DNA of 64,000 nt, taken from the NCBI RefSeq assembly GCF_009389715.1, contig NC_052400.1:20243674-20307673 (forward strand), in the 5' to 3' direction. A program made the position numbers and the translations under genes. Shown piece after piece: positions 20,101 through 29,267 of this stretch; positions within the stretch are counted from its first letter, which is position 1, and each line of letters begins with the position of its first letter. The notes beneath the pieces were generated by a model, which had not been told where the DNA came from, did not search any database, and saw nothing but the letters and a program-made list of their open reading frames with translations. The DNA comes from Phoenix dactylifera. Lineage: Eukaryota > Streptophyta > Magnoliopsida > Arecales > Arecaceae.

Positions 20101-20766
20101 CATGCTATATTCACTGGCTGAACTGGTTGGATAGGAGATGACCCTAGAGGAGTATGAGAAGATAAAGGAGGAGAAACGAAAAGCACTGCTTGCATTGAAG
20201 CCTGAAGAGAGGAAGGTTGAGCTTGACAAGGCCTTTGAGTCCATGCAGCAGCTTTCTTTGAAGAAAGGAGAGGATGTCTTTATTAAATTGGTAAGAAAGC
20301 TGATGCTTTTATTAAATTGTAGTCATTTTGCCCTTGCATATTCCATCCTATTGATGTGTCCAGTTTCTCATAGTTATAACTAGGTGTTCTAACATAAAAT
20401 ATGATCGAGATAGGGTACTGACAAGGATTCAAGTAAAAAGAGGGAGAATGCTGATCGAGGAGAACGAGCCAGAAAGGTAATATGTTTGACTATTGTAGTT
20501 GTCCTTTGCTTGGAATAATTTCCTGACTGTGTATAATTATGATTGTCGGGGTTCCTTGTCTATGTTAGTTTTTCAGCATCAATGAGTTTTTGAAGCCTGC
20601 TGAAGGAGAAAGATATTACAGTCCTGCTGGCCGTGGTCGCGGTCGCGGCAGGGGACGAGGTGATCGCAGAACATTTGGGGATGGTTTTGGCAGGGGAGGC
20701 ACAGTCACTGCTGCTGCCCTTTCAATTGAGGATCCTGGACAATTCCCCACACTTGGCGGGATATAG
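11200..20766 (+). CDS. RGGA: RGG-repeat nuclear RNA-binding protein (HABP4/SERBP1-like), 378 aa
   Basis: Coding exons are 11200-11368, 11571-11973, 12081-12228, 20135-20290, 20414-20476 and 20569-20766; phases agree at every GT/AG junction and total 1137 bp. The start MASANPFDLLGDDDNDD is the conserved Stm1/HABP4 N-terminus. Residues about 60-90 hold the first RGG cluster (ARGGAGRGGPGRGRGGRGGR). An acidic, Glu-rich region (VTEGSVNTDEKVVSPE) follows. The HABP4/PAI-RBP1 domain spans about 241-325 with MTLEEYEKIKEEKRKALLAL, a second RGR cluster and a C-terminal IEDPGQFPTLGGI. Arabidopsis RGGA/RGGB bind RNA in the perinuclear cytoplasm and relatives sit on ribosomes; RGGA affects salt and drought tolerance. 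Length fits the family (about 355-380). The third intron is 7.9 kb and filled with repeats; the others are 62-292 bp. The MULE end lies about 280 bp upstream of the ATG. Confidence 0.93.
12555..12700. repeat. GTACCG-type dispersed repeat (CAAGGTTC family), fragment
   Basis: Begins tcaaggttcaccgtcttgg and runs into cggtacggtacgatatg and gatacggtatggtatg. The same order appears, inverted, at 61242-61430. A further fragment (cggttcgatgcggtatcgat) lies at about 13213-13260. It is one of five or six copies in this window. Confidence 0.6.
13530..13980. repeat. CTCGAG-type dispersed repeat with AT-rich core
   Basis: Two flanks dense in gagctcaagttgagctcgag and cgagtcgagtcgagtcaag enclose an AT-rich core (about 13650-13790, containing tatatatatatattta). 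The flanks are roughly inverted relative to each other, which suggests a degraded miniature inverted-repeat element. No TIR termini could be fixed. Confidence 0.45.
15468..15957. repeat. Three tandem copies of a ~165-bp unit
   Basis: Each unit carries tgtctcat(g/a)agatt, a cttcaacttctt-type segment, caacttttcacttgt and cacccattgttcatagaac, followed by aagtccatactctttatttt. Copies start near 15468, 15635 and 15815, and the third is shortened. It lies in RGGA intron 3 and has no coding significance. Confidence 0.82.
16440..16535 (+). repeat. Possible tRNA-derived SINE head
   Basis: aactagtttagttggtgaaa resembles a tRNA A-box (TAGCTCAGTTGG) and gtcattgagtcctgccct resembles a degenerate B-box at the usual distance. 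No clear poly-A tail was found. It is too diverged for a functional tRNA. Confidence 0.35.
18492..19059. repeat. Tandem duplication of a ~220-bp segment
   Basis: Copy 1 (18492-18717) and copy 2 (18850-19059) share ggcc(a/g)atccaaaggg, ctccatttcacc(t/c)ggcct, a middle gaattggca segment and cagatctggtgatcaaaca. They are about 75-80 percent alike by eye and separated by 130 bp. Both lie in RGGA intron 3. Confidence 0.8.
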
Positions 20767-22020
20767 TGTGCTTGCAATCCACTTGCACTCGGTTTTTATC
20801 TGCCACTGTTTTAATTTAATCTTTTTTCAAATTTAGAGAGTTGATGTCTGGATTCAGTATGAATAATCTTTTGAGTATCAAAAAGAACGCTTTTTTAAAT
20901 CTCAGTTGCCTAATGTACTCCTTAGCATTATTACGTTTCCTGCAGCAAGTGCTTAACTTTGGTTAGAAATTTTCGTGCTTATGTTCCATAATTCAAAACC
21001 TATAGGACTGAAGTGTGTTGTTTTTTTTTTTTTTTTTCCGAAATGCCTTGTGCTGCTATCTTGCCGTATCCTGGCACTTGCAGACGGGTGATGTCCTTGT
21101 ATCTGTTATACTGGATGCTGGGATGGTCCCATCTTGATATGTGGAATCGTGCTTTGTCTCGATATCTTACTGTGACTTCAATTCTTGGTTATGGGCCAAC
21201 ATTGGGCTACTTGAGCATCCATTTTCAATGTTGTAGTAAATTCAGTTTGCTGGGTTGGTGCAAATCTTCCGTTTCAGCTTTAGTCATCTACCACAGTTTG
21301 TGTATCATAAAAAATTAATGAAAACAAGGGATTTTTATAGCTCTGATTTTAGTCTTATTATTTAGTATTTTATTCAAGGGATTGGAATAAAGCAAGGAGA
21401 AGGTACTTTTTTCCTCTTCCGAATTGGATCCAGAGAGGGAGCTGATTGGCATCTAGTTTGTATTTCCGTCACAGGCATTGGTTTTTTTGTTCGAGATTTG
21501 GGATGAAGATGCAGCCAGCTCTTACAGCAGTTGTCTTTTAGAAATGGTTATCTAGCCTGGCAAGAAGAAAGCATCCTACTGGGGAAATTGTTTGTTAAAT
21601 TGCAGTTGATGCATGTAGGCTTTTGGATTTTTCCTTGATGTTTTCGCATGATATGGAGAATGCCACTCCTCTTCCAGGCCCAGTTCCTCTAACCATCTGT
21701 GCTATCCTCAATAATCCCCTTTGAGAAGATGTTGCAGGGTTGGCAGACAAAGTTCAGGTGGGACTGGAAGCCACATCCCAAGTCTTGAACAAATTGCAAT
21801 CATGGGAGGAGTTGAGGAAAATGATGGAGTCACCAAGGGATGTGGAGTTCAATTGGTTGACAGCAACCTAGATTAAGAAGTCATGCAGAACTGCTTTGTG
21901 TTGTATGTCCTCCAAAACCGCTCCTTTGAATGCTCGTACCTACTTTCACAGTTATTGCAGCCTTGCATCCATGTTATGGCACGGCCAGTGAGAATGGCGC
22001 CCGAAGTCCTTTCAGTTATG
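20767..22020. other. RGGA 3' UTR and intergenic DNA, no further gene recognised
   Basis: The RGGA 3' UTR probably ends before about 21320 (AT-rich, ataaaaaattaatgaaaac), although no canonical AATAAA stands out. The block 21390-21880 has near-coding composition but is broken by stops in every frame and gave no family match. Confidence 0.45.
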
Positions 22021-22027
22021 TTTTTTT

Positions 22028-22058
<31 letters not shown>

Positions 22059-22062
22059 GGGG
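22021..22062. repeat. T17/G25 homopolymer at the 3' end of a minus-strand LINE
   Basis: Seventeen T are followed directly by 25 G. On the minus strand this is a C-run followed by an A-run, the position of a LINE poly-A tail. The G-run could form quadruplex structure or be an assembly artefact. Confidence 0.85.
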
Positions 22063-23110
22063 ACAATCGGCTTACATATTCGACGAGCGTGAATACGGTC
22101 AACAAAATCAAAAAAACATAAGACTATATAAAACTTCTGGTAGCGATTCGTGGTCTACTTAGACAAAGCCGATGAGCCATAAAGAAGGCAACCCAGTCGG
22201 CAGCACCGTTCGCCTTTCTGTATACATGTATGGCCTGGTGGGAGCTGCACTCTCCCAAAAGTCTGCAGATATCACGGACCATCAGTCTCTCCTCAGTGGC
22301 ACGTCTCCGTCGCCGGATCCATGCGATCACCGAAGCCAAGTCTCTCTCAAGTAGGATGCGAACCGCCCCCAATACCTGTCGGGCATAGGACAACCCCTCC
22401 TAGGCAACTCTAAGCTCTGCGCACGCAACAGACGTGTCGTAGATCTGCCTTCCTCCTGTCACCACAAGTCTAGCAGCGTGGTCTTTGATGATGAATCCCG
22501 CATCTCCGCAACTCCCATCTTCGCCCACATTGCCATCGAAGTTCATCTTGAGGAAGCCAGAGGGTAAGGGCACTTAGAAAACGCGTACAATCCTGAACAC
22601 TGCAAGAGTAGAATGGGAGCCCTAGATGTCCCTGGTCAATCCAACAGGTGAAGGCTCAGTAGTCATTGACCTCTGTCGCGTGAAATAGTGCTCTGGCCGC
22701 CGCCACCCTCGGATAAGAGCGGCCATCCTCAAATACCCAGGCATTCCAGTCCAACCAACAATGGTAAGCTAGGTAGACAGCACATGTCTCCCTCTCCTCA
22801 AGCTTGGGTCTCCGCACTGACGCATCCAAGAAGCATAGGAACTCCTCAATGGTCGTCCACCCCCTCCACTGGTTGGCCGTGGTACACTCCCAAATTTGCC
22901 CGGCCCGCGAGCACTCAATAAGAGCATAGTAAATGGACTCCTCTGTCTCCAGGCACACCACACAAGCTGTTCGAATCCTCACCCTCCACTGCACCATCAC
23001 TTCTCTGGTCAGCAAGCATCTCCAGGTCACCTTCCAGAGGAACAAGGCAATGCAGGGGTGAACGTGCATGCTTCAAATCCATCCTCCATCAATCTATCGT
23101 GTCAGAGGCC
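22021..23110 (-). mobile_element. 5'-truncated LINE: zinc-binding RT region and RNase H, minus strand
   Basis: Minus-strand codons from 23069 read FLWKVTWRCLLTREVMVQWR, then TACVVCLETEESIYYALIEC, the zf-RVT region that follows reverse transcriptase in plant LINEs (C-C spacing with downstream W-W). YLAYHCWLDWNAWVFED and a linker follow. RNase H pieces continue with RILLERDLASVIAWIRRRR and VYRKANGAADWVAFFMAHR. Frame changes between about 22400 and 22656 and the lack of any reverse transcriptase show it is dead. The tail is the homopolymer at 22021-22062. Confidence 0.85.
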
Positions 23111-24381
23111 GCTCAACTATCTCAGATATGCTCCGGGCACGCACCGCCGACCTCCCAATCGTGCTCCAAACTTGTTAGTGTTAAAGCATAGGGCGGGGTT
23201 TTTTGTTGGGAGCTTATTCCTACGCTGAATGCTATAAGTTTCGGAGTAAACACAGAAAAATCGCTGGGTGGACCCTTCAATGGCTCATTGTCCTACTCCA
23301 CCCTACCGGATTCTCTTGGCCCTGGAATCCCTAGTAAGGGATTTATATGACTCACGCACTGAGCATGAATTTGCAGTCCAAAAGCTTAAGCTATTAGGTA
23401 TAGAACTGTTCAGACCTTTGAACTCATACAGCACCTCCTATCTCATCGACATGGGTCTATGACAAGCAGCTTGAAATATTAAGGCTCTGTAATGAAGGTA
23501 GAGGAAGGTGAAGGTCGGCCTCAATGGCCATCTATATATTGAGTATTTGCCTTTCTTTTCAAACTTAATAATGTGTATAACAAACAATATAAAATTCTTC
23601 GAGGATCCGCCCGTCACAGAAGAAGGCAACGGTATGAATCGTGAGACAACAACTAATAATGAAAACTTTATAATCTAAACATTATTAGATTAGCTCATGT
23701 TTTTTTTTTCAGTTTTTGAGAAATGATTAATCCATGAACCTATGATCAGATTAAGAAAATGCAATCGAGTGCTCGTAGATACCAAACTTTAGTAAATAAA
23801 AAAATTTTGCCGCACAGAGCAGGGTTGGAGATTCTCTTGGACATGATTAGTGTTGCTTGCTCCGCGCTTCATAATACATTGGAAAAAGCTGAGATTTGTT
23901 ATGCAAGTGTTCTAAAGTTATCAATTGGCCACTTTCTTGCAAGTTCTCTACGCCATCATGGCAAGTGGTACCAATAAACCACTATCTGTTAGAAGTAATT
24001 TAGCCAATTGTGATTGGTTCCTCCATTCATTCAACATTTTCTCATGATTTAAATCTTTGACCCAATGAAGGAGGCATAGCACACATGGTTAGAAACTATA
24101 ACTTACAATCATTATATTGGTTGTCACGGCATTTATAGTTAGTCAGAAAAAAAAACGAAAGAAAAATCTCAAAAGTTCAAATAGGAATCATAATAATAAA
24201 GCAGGAACAATTACAATGAAGAACAAGAATCATTAAACTGTCACATTATACAACTTTTAAGCTTGACATCTACCTTTTCCATTCTTTGCTGCACCGCTTT
24301 ACATCCCTAATTCCAGCTTTTTTTATATACCATGAGACTAGCTTTCAAAATTTATCTATAAATTATAAAGCATCACAATCC

Positions 24382-24383
<2 letters not shown>

Positions 24384-24412
<29 letters not shown>
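24384..24412. repeat. (AT)n microsatellite
   Basis: About 15 uninterrupted AT dinucleotides. Likely polymorphic; no other content. Confidence 0.9.
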
Positions 24413-24416
<4 letters not shown>

Positions 24417-25084
24417 AAATTTGATAGCCATCACAAACAAGATAGGAGCTGTCTTGGAGCAGGATATCAGAAGTGATTTTGTTCTAATGGTCTATACCTT
24501 CCCTCACTGCTTGGATTAGGAAGAAACTTAGGAGTTCAACTCAATGAGGCGGCTCTCTCACTGATCACCGTTATTCAAAAAAAAAAAAAAAATCATCAAG
24601 CAGTTTGCAAATTAAATAAGATAATTTAACAATGTTTGATATGAAGTCCAGCTATGAAGAGAAATCTTTGGCTGCTTTTGATTCAGGAACAAAAATTGGA
24701 ATAAAAATAGTTATTCCTTTTGAAATATTTATTCCACTAGTTATTTTTGTTTGGCTAAATATTCCGAAATAACTCTTGATTGATCAAAGTGCTTTTGTTT
24801 ATGAAGAAACAAAAGATGTGGGATTAAAAGAGGGTCTTACTCTAGGACTATTCGAACTCTTTATTTTGGTAGAAAATAGGATTACAGAGTTCTCAAGTAA
24901 GTACAGTCACTCCTATCGGCAAGCATAAGTCAGTCCTCGAAACTCCATGGCCAAGCATCATTCCAAATCCTAGCAGTCAGATGATCTACTGCATATATAG
25001 CAAGCCAATCAGTACAATTGTTTCCCTACATTAGTAGGGTTGCGACTTAGGTTGGCTGGGTCTGCTCAGGGGCGAAACCTGATC

Positions 25085-25680
25085 TAACCCACCCACTAAT
25101 CTCTCAGCTCTAACACAACCCAACCCAACCCAACCTAGTCTCAAGTTGAGATTTTTTTTTTAACCCAACTCAATCAAAAGCTATTTTAAGCTAAATTCCA
25201 GTTGCATAGGGTTAGCTAGGTAAGGTTGAGTTAGATTGTGCCATGTAATTTGAGTTAACCGGTTTTCATAGAAATTTTAAGATAAGAAAAAGTTTTGGAT
25301 TTTTTGTTGCTTTAATATTGTTAATTCGAATTCTCAATCATTCGTGAATTTTAATGGTAAAGTTATACACAATTTAATAAATTTAAATATATATTACATA
25401 AATATAAATAATCCATATAAAATATAGATATAAATTATTTATTTACATAGTGGGGCAAATCGAGTTAAGACAAGTTATGTTGGTTTAGATTGTATTTAGC
25501 TTGGATAAGGTCAAGTTTGGGTTGGGTTGAAGGTCCATCCTATCCCAACCATAATTGAGGTGGAGTTGGAATTTTCGAGTCTGAGCCAACTTAAATTTAT
25601 AAATCATAATCTAATCTAATCTAATGAGCAGGTTAAAAAACATGGGTCCGGGTTGAGTCCAACTCAAGCTACACCACTGC
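25085..25680. repeat. AACCC-rich dispersed repeat with inverted flanks
   Basis: The left flank has aacacaacccaacccaaccc and the right flank has gttgggttgaaggtcc and gggttgagtcc. The AT-rich centre (25330-25450) contains only short A/T words. The inverted arrangement suggests an old miniature element. It is not telomeric, because the unit is AACCC and not AAACCCT. Confidence 0.4.
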
Positions 25681-25926
25681 ATCGGTGTCTGATAGGTTCA
25701 TGAAACTTTGCCGATGTGCAAATTAGGAGTTTCTAAACACTGACAAATTTAACCAAGATAACTATTTGACCCTTATTTAGTTTTTTTAACATGCTTGACT
25801 CTGATTTTTCGTGCCTTGTTCTGACGCTTGCGTCGCCTCTTGAGGACACCAGCGAATTAAAACAGTCTTTCTTTTAATTTGGAGAAAAAAAAAGAGGAAA
25901 GGCAATGCACGGATGGATACTGAGAT

Positions 25927-26320
25927 TTTTTTTTTTTTTTTTAAATGGTATTGAGTACATCCTGCCAAATCAAAAACAAGTAAAGACTACAAACGAGGGG
26001 GAATATTCCCATGAATGTTCAGATGATCTTCTGAAAGTGTCGGATAACAAAGAAGGCGATCCAGTCTGCGGCACTGTTCGCCTTTCGGAATACATGTACT
26101 GTCTGAAAAGAGCTCAGCTCCTGAATCAGTTTACGGATATCACGAATAAGAGGATAACCATGACCATATCTGTTCACTCCCTGCACCCAATCAATCACAA
26201 CTGAAGAATTCTCCTCAAGGCAAATGCACTTAGTACTAAGTATCTGTCTCGCAAAAAAGATTGCCTGTAGCTCCGTTCCAACTACAATAAGACCGGGCAT
26301 GCAGTGACCTGCAGTAGGAC
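25927..26320 (-). mobile_element. 5'-truncated LINE RNase H fragment, minus strand
   Basis: Minus-strand codons from 26300 read MPGLIVVGTELQAIFFARQI, KCICLEENSSVVIDWVQGVN and VHVFRKANSAADWIAFFVI, the second half of a LINE RNase H domain. The E of TELQA and the terminal D of AADW are kept, but the EGD Asp is replaced by Asn (EEN). A T-run at 25927-25943 is the poly-A tail on this strand. The insert is only about 390 bp, a typical dead-on-arrival copy. Confidence 0.82.
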
Positions 26321-27135
26321 CAGGCTACCCTCTCGTGATTTCTCTCGGCGGCACAAAGGATGGGTGGAGCGTCCACAGAAAAATAAAATAAAAAAAAGAA
26401 AAAGTTCTACCCATGATTGTAGCTGAATCCAAGGAACCAAAACGTACGGAAGCCTTTACGTTAACTTTTTAGATCTTTTTACTTACTTTGGGGCATAAAT
26501 TATTGGACACATACATCCAGCCAAAGAACACATACATCCAGCTATTGACCTATGTAAATTATTGTACGAGAGATGTATAAAAAGTCCAAGAGCAGAGTCC
26601 CAGAAACACTGCACAAGTAAGTCAAAATTCAGGAGAACACAGCGGCCCGCTTATCCTTCCAGGAAGAAGACGCCCAAGTTCGCCTCAGCTTGCCAGGTAG
26701 AAACTCTCATGCTTGCTTGCAATTCAACTATACCACACTTGTCCCTTACTCCACATCCGTATGGACTCTCTCTCTAGGATAACTTATTCTATGATTCAAT
26801 TTGACCAATTTATAACATAGATGCCTTGGAATATAATATCAAATAATTGCGTTTGTTTTTTTTTTCTTTTGATATTTTTATGGCAGCAAGGCTGCATGAC
26901 GGGCTTGCCTTTTTCTTATGAATATCCATGCAAACCCTTATAATTTCTACTTCATTCCATATGTTTCCATCGTCATACTTGAATTCAAAACCTATTGCAA
27001 ATTAGCAAGCTTCAACTCGTGTAATCTTGCTGCTAATCCATTCATTTGCTATGTTTTTTGAATTTCTTTTTTTTTTTTTACTACAAGGTGACAAGAAATG
27101 TGGAGCCTAAGGAATTTTTAGTTTAAACTAGAACA
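26320..27135. other. Intergenic spacer between two LINE fragments
   Basis: AT-rich with no recognised gene. A small direct repeat (acatacatccag) occurs at about 26511 and 26530. Confidence 0.5.
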
Positions 27136-27139
27136 ACAA

Positions 27140-27910
27140 AGGCAGGCGGGGAGTGAGGGTTCCTGCCGGATATGGAGCTTGTCAGGCGATGGAGAAGACC
27201 ATCTACCATGTTCTTTTTGGGTGCCCGAGAGCCAGTCAGATATGGAGATGTGCTTCAGCTCAGCCTGACCAGAGGCAGATGTAGGCGTCCACTAAGGAGT
27301 TCCTACGACATTTGGAGGTCTCGATCTGGGGGTCTGTACAAGAGGAGAGGGGGACTCGTGATGCCTATCTGGCCTATCACTGTGGGCTGGAGAGAGATGC
27401 ACGGGTTTTCGACGGCGAGAGCCTCCATTCGAGGGTGGTGGCGGACCGAGCTCTACGGCATGCGGCGGAGATCATCGGTACTATTGAGGCTTCATCTACT
27501 GGGTTGGTCAGGGACATCTGGGGCCCCCATTCTGCTCTTGCAGCGTCCATGACGATATTGGTATATATCCTAGGTGCCCCCACCTCCTGACTTTCTTAAG
27601 GTGAACTTCGATGGCAGCGTAGCAACGGACGGAAGTTGCGGAGGTGTGGGATTTATTATCAGGGATCATGACGCCAGACTTGTGGCGGCAGGTGGGCGAA
27701 GGATTTTTGATTCATCAATGGTGACCGCGGAGCTTCAGGCGGCTTAGGAGGGTGTCTCCTATATGAAGCGGGTACTAGGTACGGATCGCATCCTTCTCGA
27801 GGGAGACTCGACCATGGTGATCAAGTGGATCCGGAAAGAGAGGTGCTCAGTTGAGGACCGGTCACTGCTCCACGATATTCGCAGAACTTTGGGGGAGGCT
27901 GACTCTGGTG
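27140..27910 (+). mobile_element. LINE fragment truncated at both ends: zf-RVT and RNase H
   Basis: From 27165 the + strand reads, with frame changes, CQAMEKTIYHVLFGCPRA, then YLAYHCGLERDARVFDGESL, and an RNase H with KVNFDGSVATDGSCGGVGF, TAELQAA, ILLEGDSTMVIKWIRKE and LLHDIRRTLGEADS. Several stops interrupt it (for example TAG near 27747). It ends before the usual VYR-ANSAADW segment, so the 3' end is lost too. It is closely related to the copies at 4545 and 22021. Confidence 0.82.
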
Positions 27911-28706
27911 TGAGTTCTATCCTCAGCGCGAAGAGAAATAAGAATACATAAAGATTGAGCATCAGAAAGAGAGGGAGAGAGTACGTGTGTGGTCAAGAGA
28001 ATATTTGGGCTTCTGAACTAGTTCCTCCGCACATCCTAGTAGAGTATTATGTATTCTTGGACAGCTATCATCAGAAGATGGACGGTCATAAAACAATGTA
28101 CTTTTTTTATGGCAGCCATCGACGGCGGCACAACACCCTATCCATGCACGTGTACTCGTAAGGTTCTACTCCCCACCTTCCACCCCCTCCCTCCTCCGCT
28201 CACATGATCCACGAACCTACAGCTCTGCCCTTCCGGTTCCGGCGAAAGCGACAATGCTCCCAATTTAGCCCCCTTTGTCTCGAAATCACCGTAGATTTGC
28301 TCTCAGATTTGCATGCTCGTCCTCTTGACCGATAGAGCCCGATTGGCCCGAACCCTTTTGCTACTCGCCACTAGGCCTTCATCTCAATTTAGTTGAGGAC
28401 TCGTTCCTTTCCAACCACGTACTACTTCTTTGCCTTTTTCTAATCCCCCAGCCCGCCCCTAGTTTTTAAACTTTGGTAAGGGGCATTCCCCACCTTACCA
28501 CTTCAAGCCAAAAAAGAGTCTTGCAACTTACATACAATAAAGAAATTCTAGTTATTGCATCGTATATTCGTACATACGCAAGGGCATATCAGTCTCTCCA
28601 GAAAAAAAGAAAAAGAAAGGAAAACAAACAAGCCTCTACATAAAGAAGTTAACTATCTCTTCCCCCTCACCTCTCAAAGTCCCAAGAGAAGAAGAAGAGC
28701 TTGCCC
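27910..28706 (+). promoter_or_regulatory. Upstream region of the PYL2-like gene
   Basis: About 800 bp separate the LINE fragment from the start codon. A CACGTG G-box within gcacgtgt stands at 28147-28152; this is also an ABRE-type core, which would fit feedback by ABA on receptor expression, but a single core is weak evidence. A pyrimidine-rich leader (cctctcaaagtcccaag) precedes the ATG. No clear TATA box was found. Confidence 0.35.
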
Positions 28707-29267
28707 ATGGAGCCTCACAACATCACTCCTCCACAAGGGCTGACACGGGAGGAGTTTGCCGGGCTGGAGGAGGTCATCCGGGCGCACCACTCGTTCCCTC
28801 GGGCTCCCGGGACGTGCACGTCTCTCATCACGCAGCGCATCGATGCACCGCTCCGGGCGGTGTGGCCCATCGTCCGGAGATTCGACCGCCCGCAGCGGTA
28901 CAAGCACTTCATCAAGAGCTGCAACCTCACCTCGGGGGATGGTGGCGTGGGGAGCGTACGGGAAGTGACTGTGATCTCCGGCCTCCCTGCATCGACGAGC
29001 ACCGAGAGGCTGGAGATTTTGGACGATGAGCGGCATATACTTAGCTTCAGCGTCATGGGCGGAGAGCACCGCCTCAAGAACTACCGCTCGGTCACGTCGG
29101 TGACCGAGTTCATAAGGGACGACGGGAAGCCATATACGATCGTTCTGGAGTCGTACGTCGTCGACATACCGGAGGGAAACACGGAGGAGGATACCAAGAT
29201 GTTTGTCGACACTGTCGTGAGGCTCAACTTGCAGAAGCTTTCAGCGGTGGCGATGGCTTCCGTGTAA
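28707..29267 (+). CDS. PYL2: PYL2-like abscisic acid receptor (PYR/PYL/RCAR), 186 aa, intronless
   Basis: START-fold soluble receptor that binds ABA in the cytosol and nucleus and then inhibits clade A PP2C phosphatases. The ATG at 28707 lies in a good context (gcccATGG) and the frame is open for 186 codons, the family size. The gate loop is SGLPA (91-95) and the latch HRL (121-123). Lys66 in RYKHFIK is the ABA carboxylate contact. Glu100, Tyr126 and Asn174 match the water-network residues of PYR1/PYL1. The strings CTSLITQRIDAP, GDGGVGSVREVTVISGLPA and DIPEGNTEEDTKMFVDTVV point to the PYL1-3 group, closest to PYL2, which are homodimeric without ABA. All key residues are present, so it should be functional. 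The GC-rich coding sequence contrasts with its AT-rich surroundings, normal for monocot single-exon genes. Confidence 0.95.
   Translation: MEPHNITPPQGLTREEFAGLEEVIRAHHSFPRAPGTCTSLITQRIDAPLRAVWPIVRRFDRPQRYKHFIKSCNLTSGDGGVGSVREVTVISGLPASTSTERLEILDDERHILSFSVMGGEHRLKNYRSVTSVTEFIRDDGKPYTIVLESYVVDIPEGNTEEDTKMFVDTVVRLNLQKLSAVAMASV

Larger units (their letters stand above)
12229..20134 (+). other. Repeat-laden 7.9 kb intron of RGGA
   Basis: No host exon in frame with the flanking exons is visible inside. It holds GTACCG-type repeats (12555-12700 and 13200-13270), a purine-rich tract (13270-13440), a CTCGAG-type repeat with an AT-rich core (13530-13980), a triple tandem repeat (15468-15957), a possible tRNA-derived SINE (about 16440-16530) and a tandem duplication (18492-19059). 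The remainder is unremarkable AT-rich DNA with only short random ORFs. Confidence 0.7.
23110..25920. other. Gene-free repeat-bearing interval
   Basis: No recognised gene. It includes an (AT)n microsatellite near 24384-24412, a possible SINE ending in an A-run near 24570-24590, and a region rich in aacccaaccc (about 25085-25140) with an inverted gggttgggtt counterpart (about 25515) around an AT-rich core, probably a degraded DNA element. Confidence 0.5.

Noticed and set aside
25085..25140. aacccaaccc run as interstitial telomere sequence
   Set aside because: The unit is AACCC and not the plant telomere unit AAACCCT, and an inverted GGGTT flank follows, which suggests a dispersed element.
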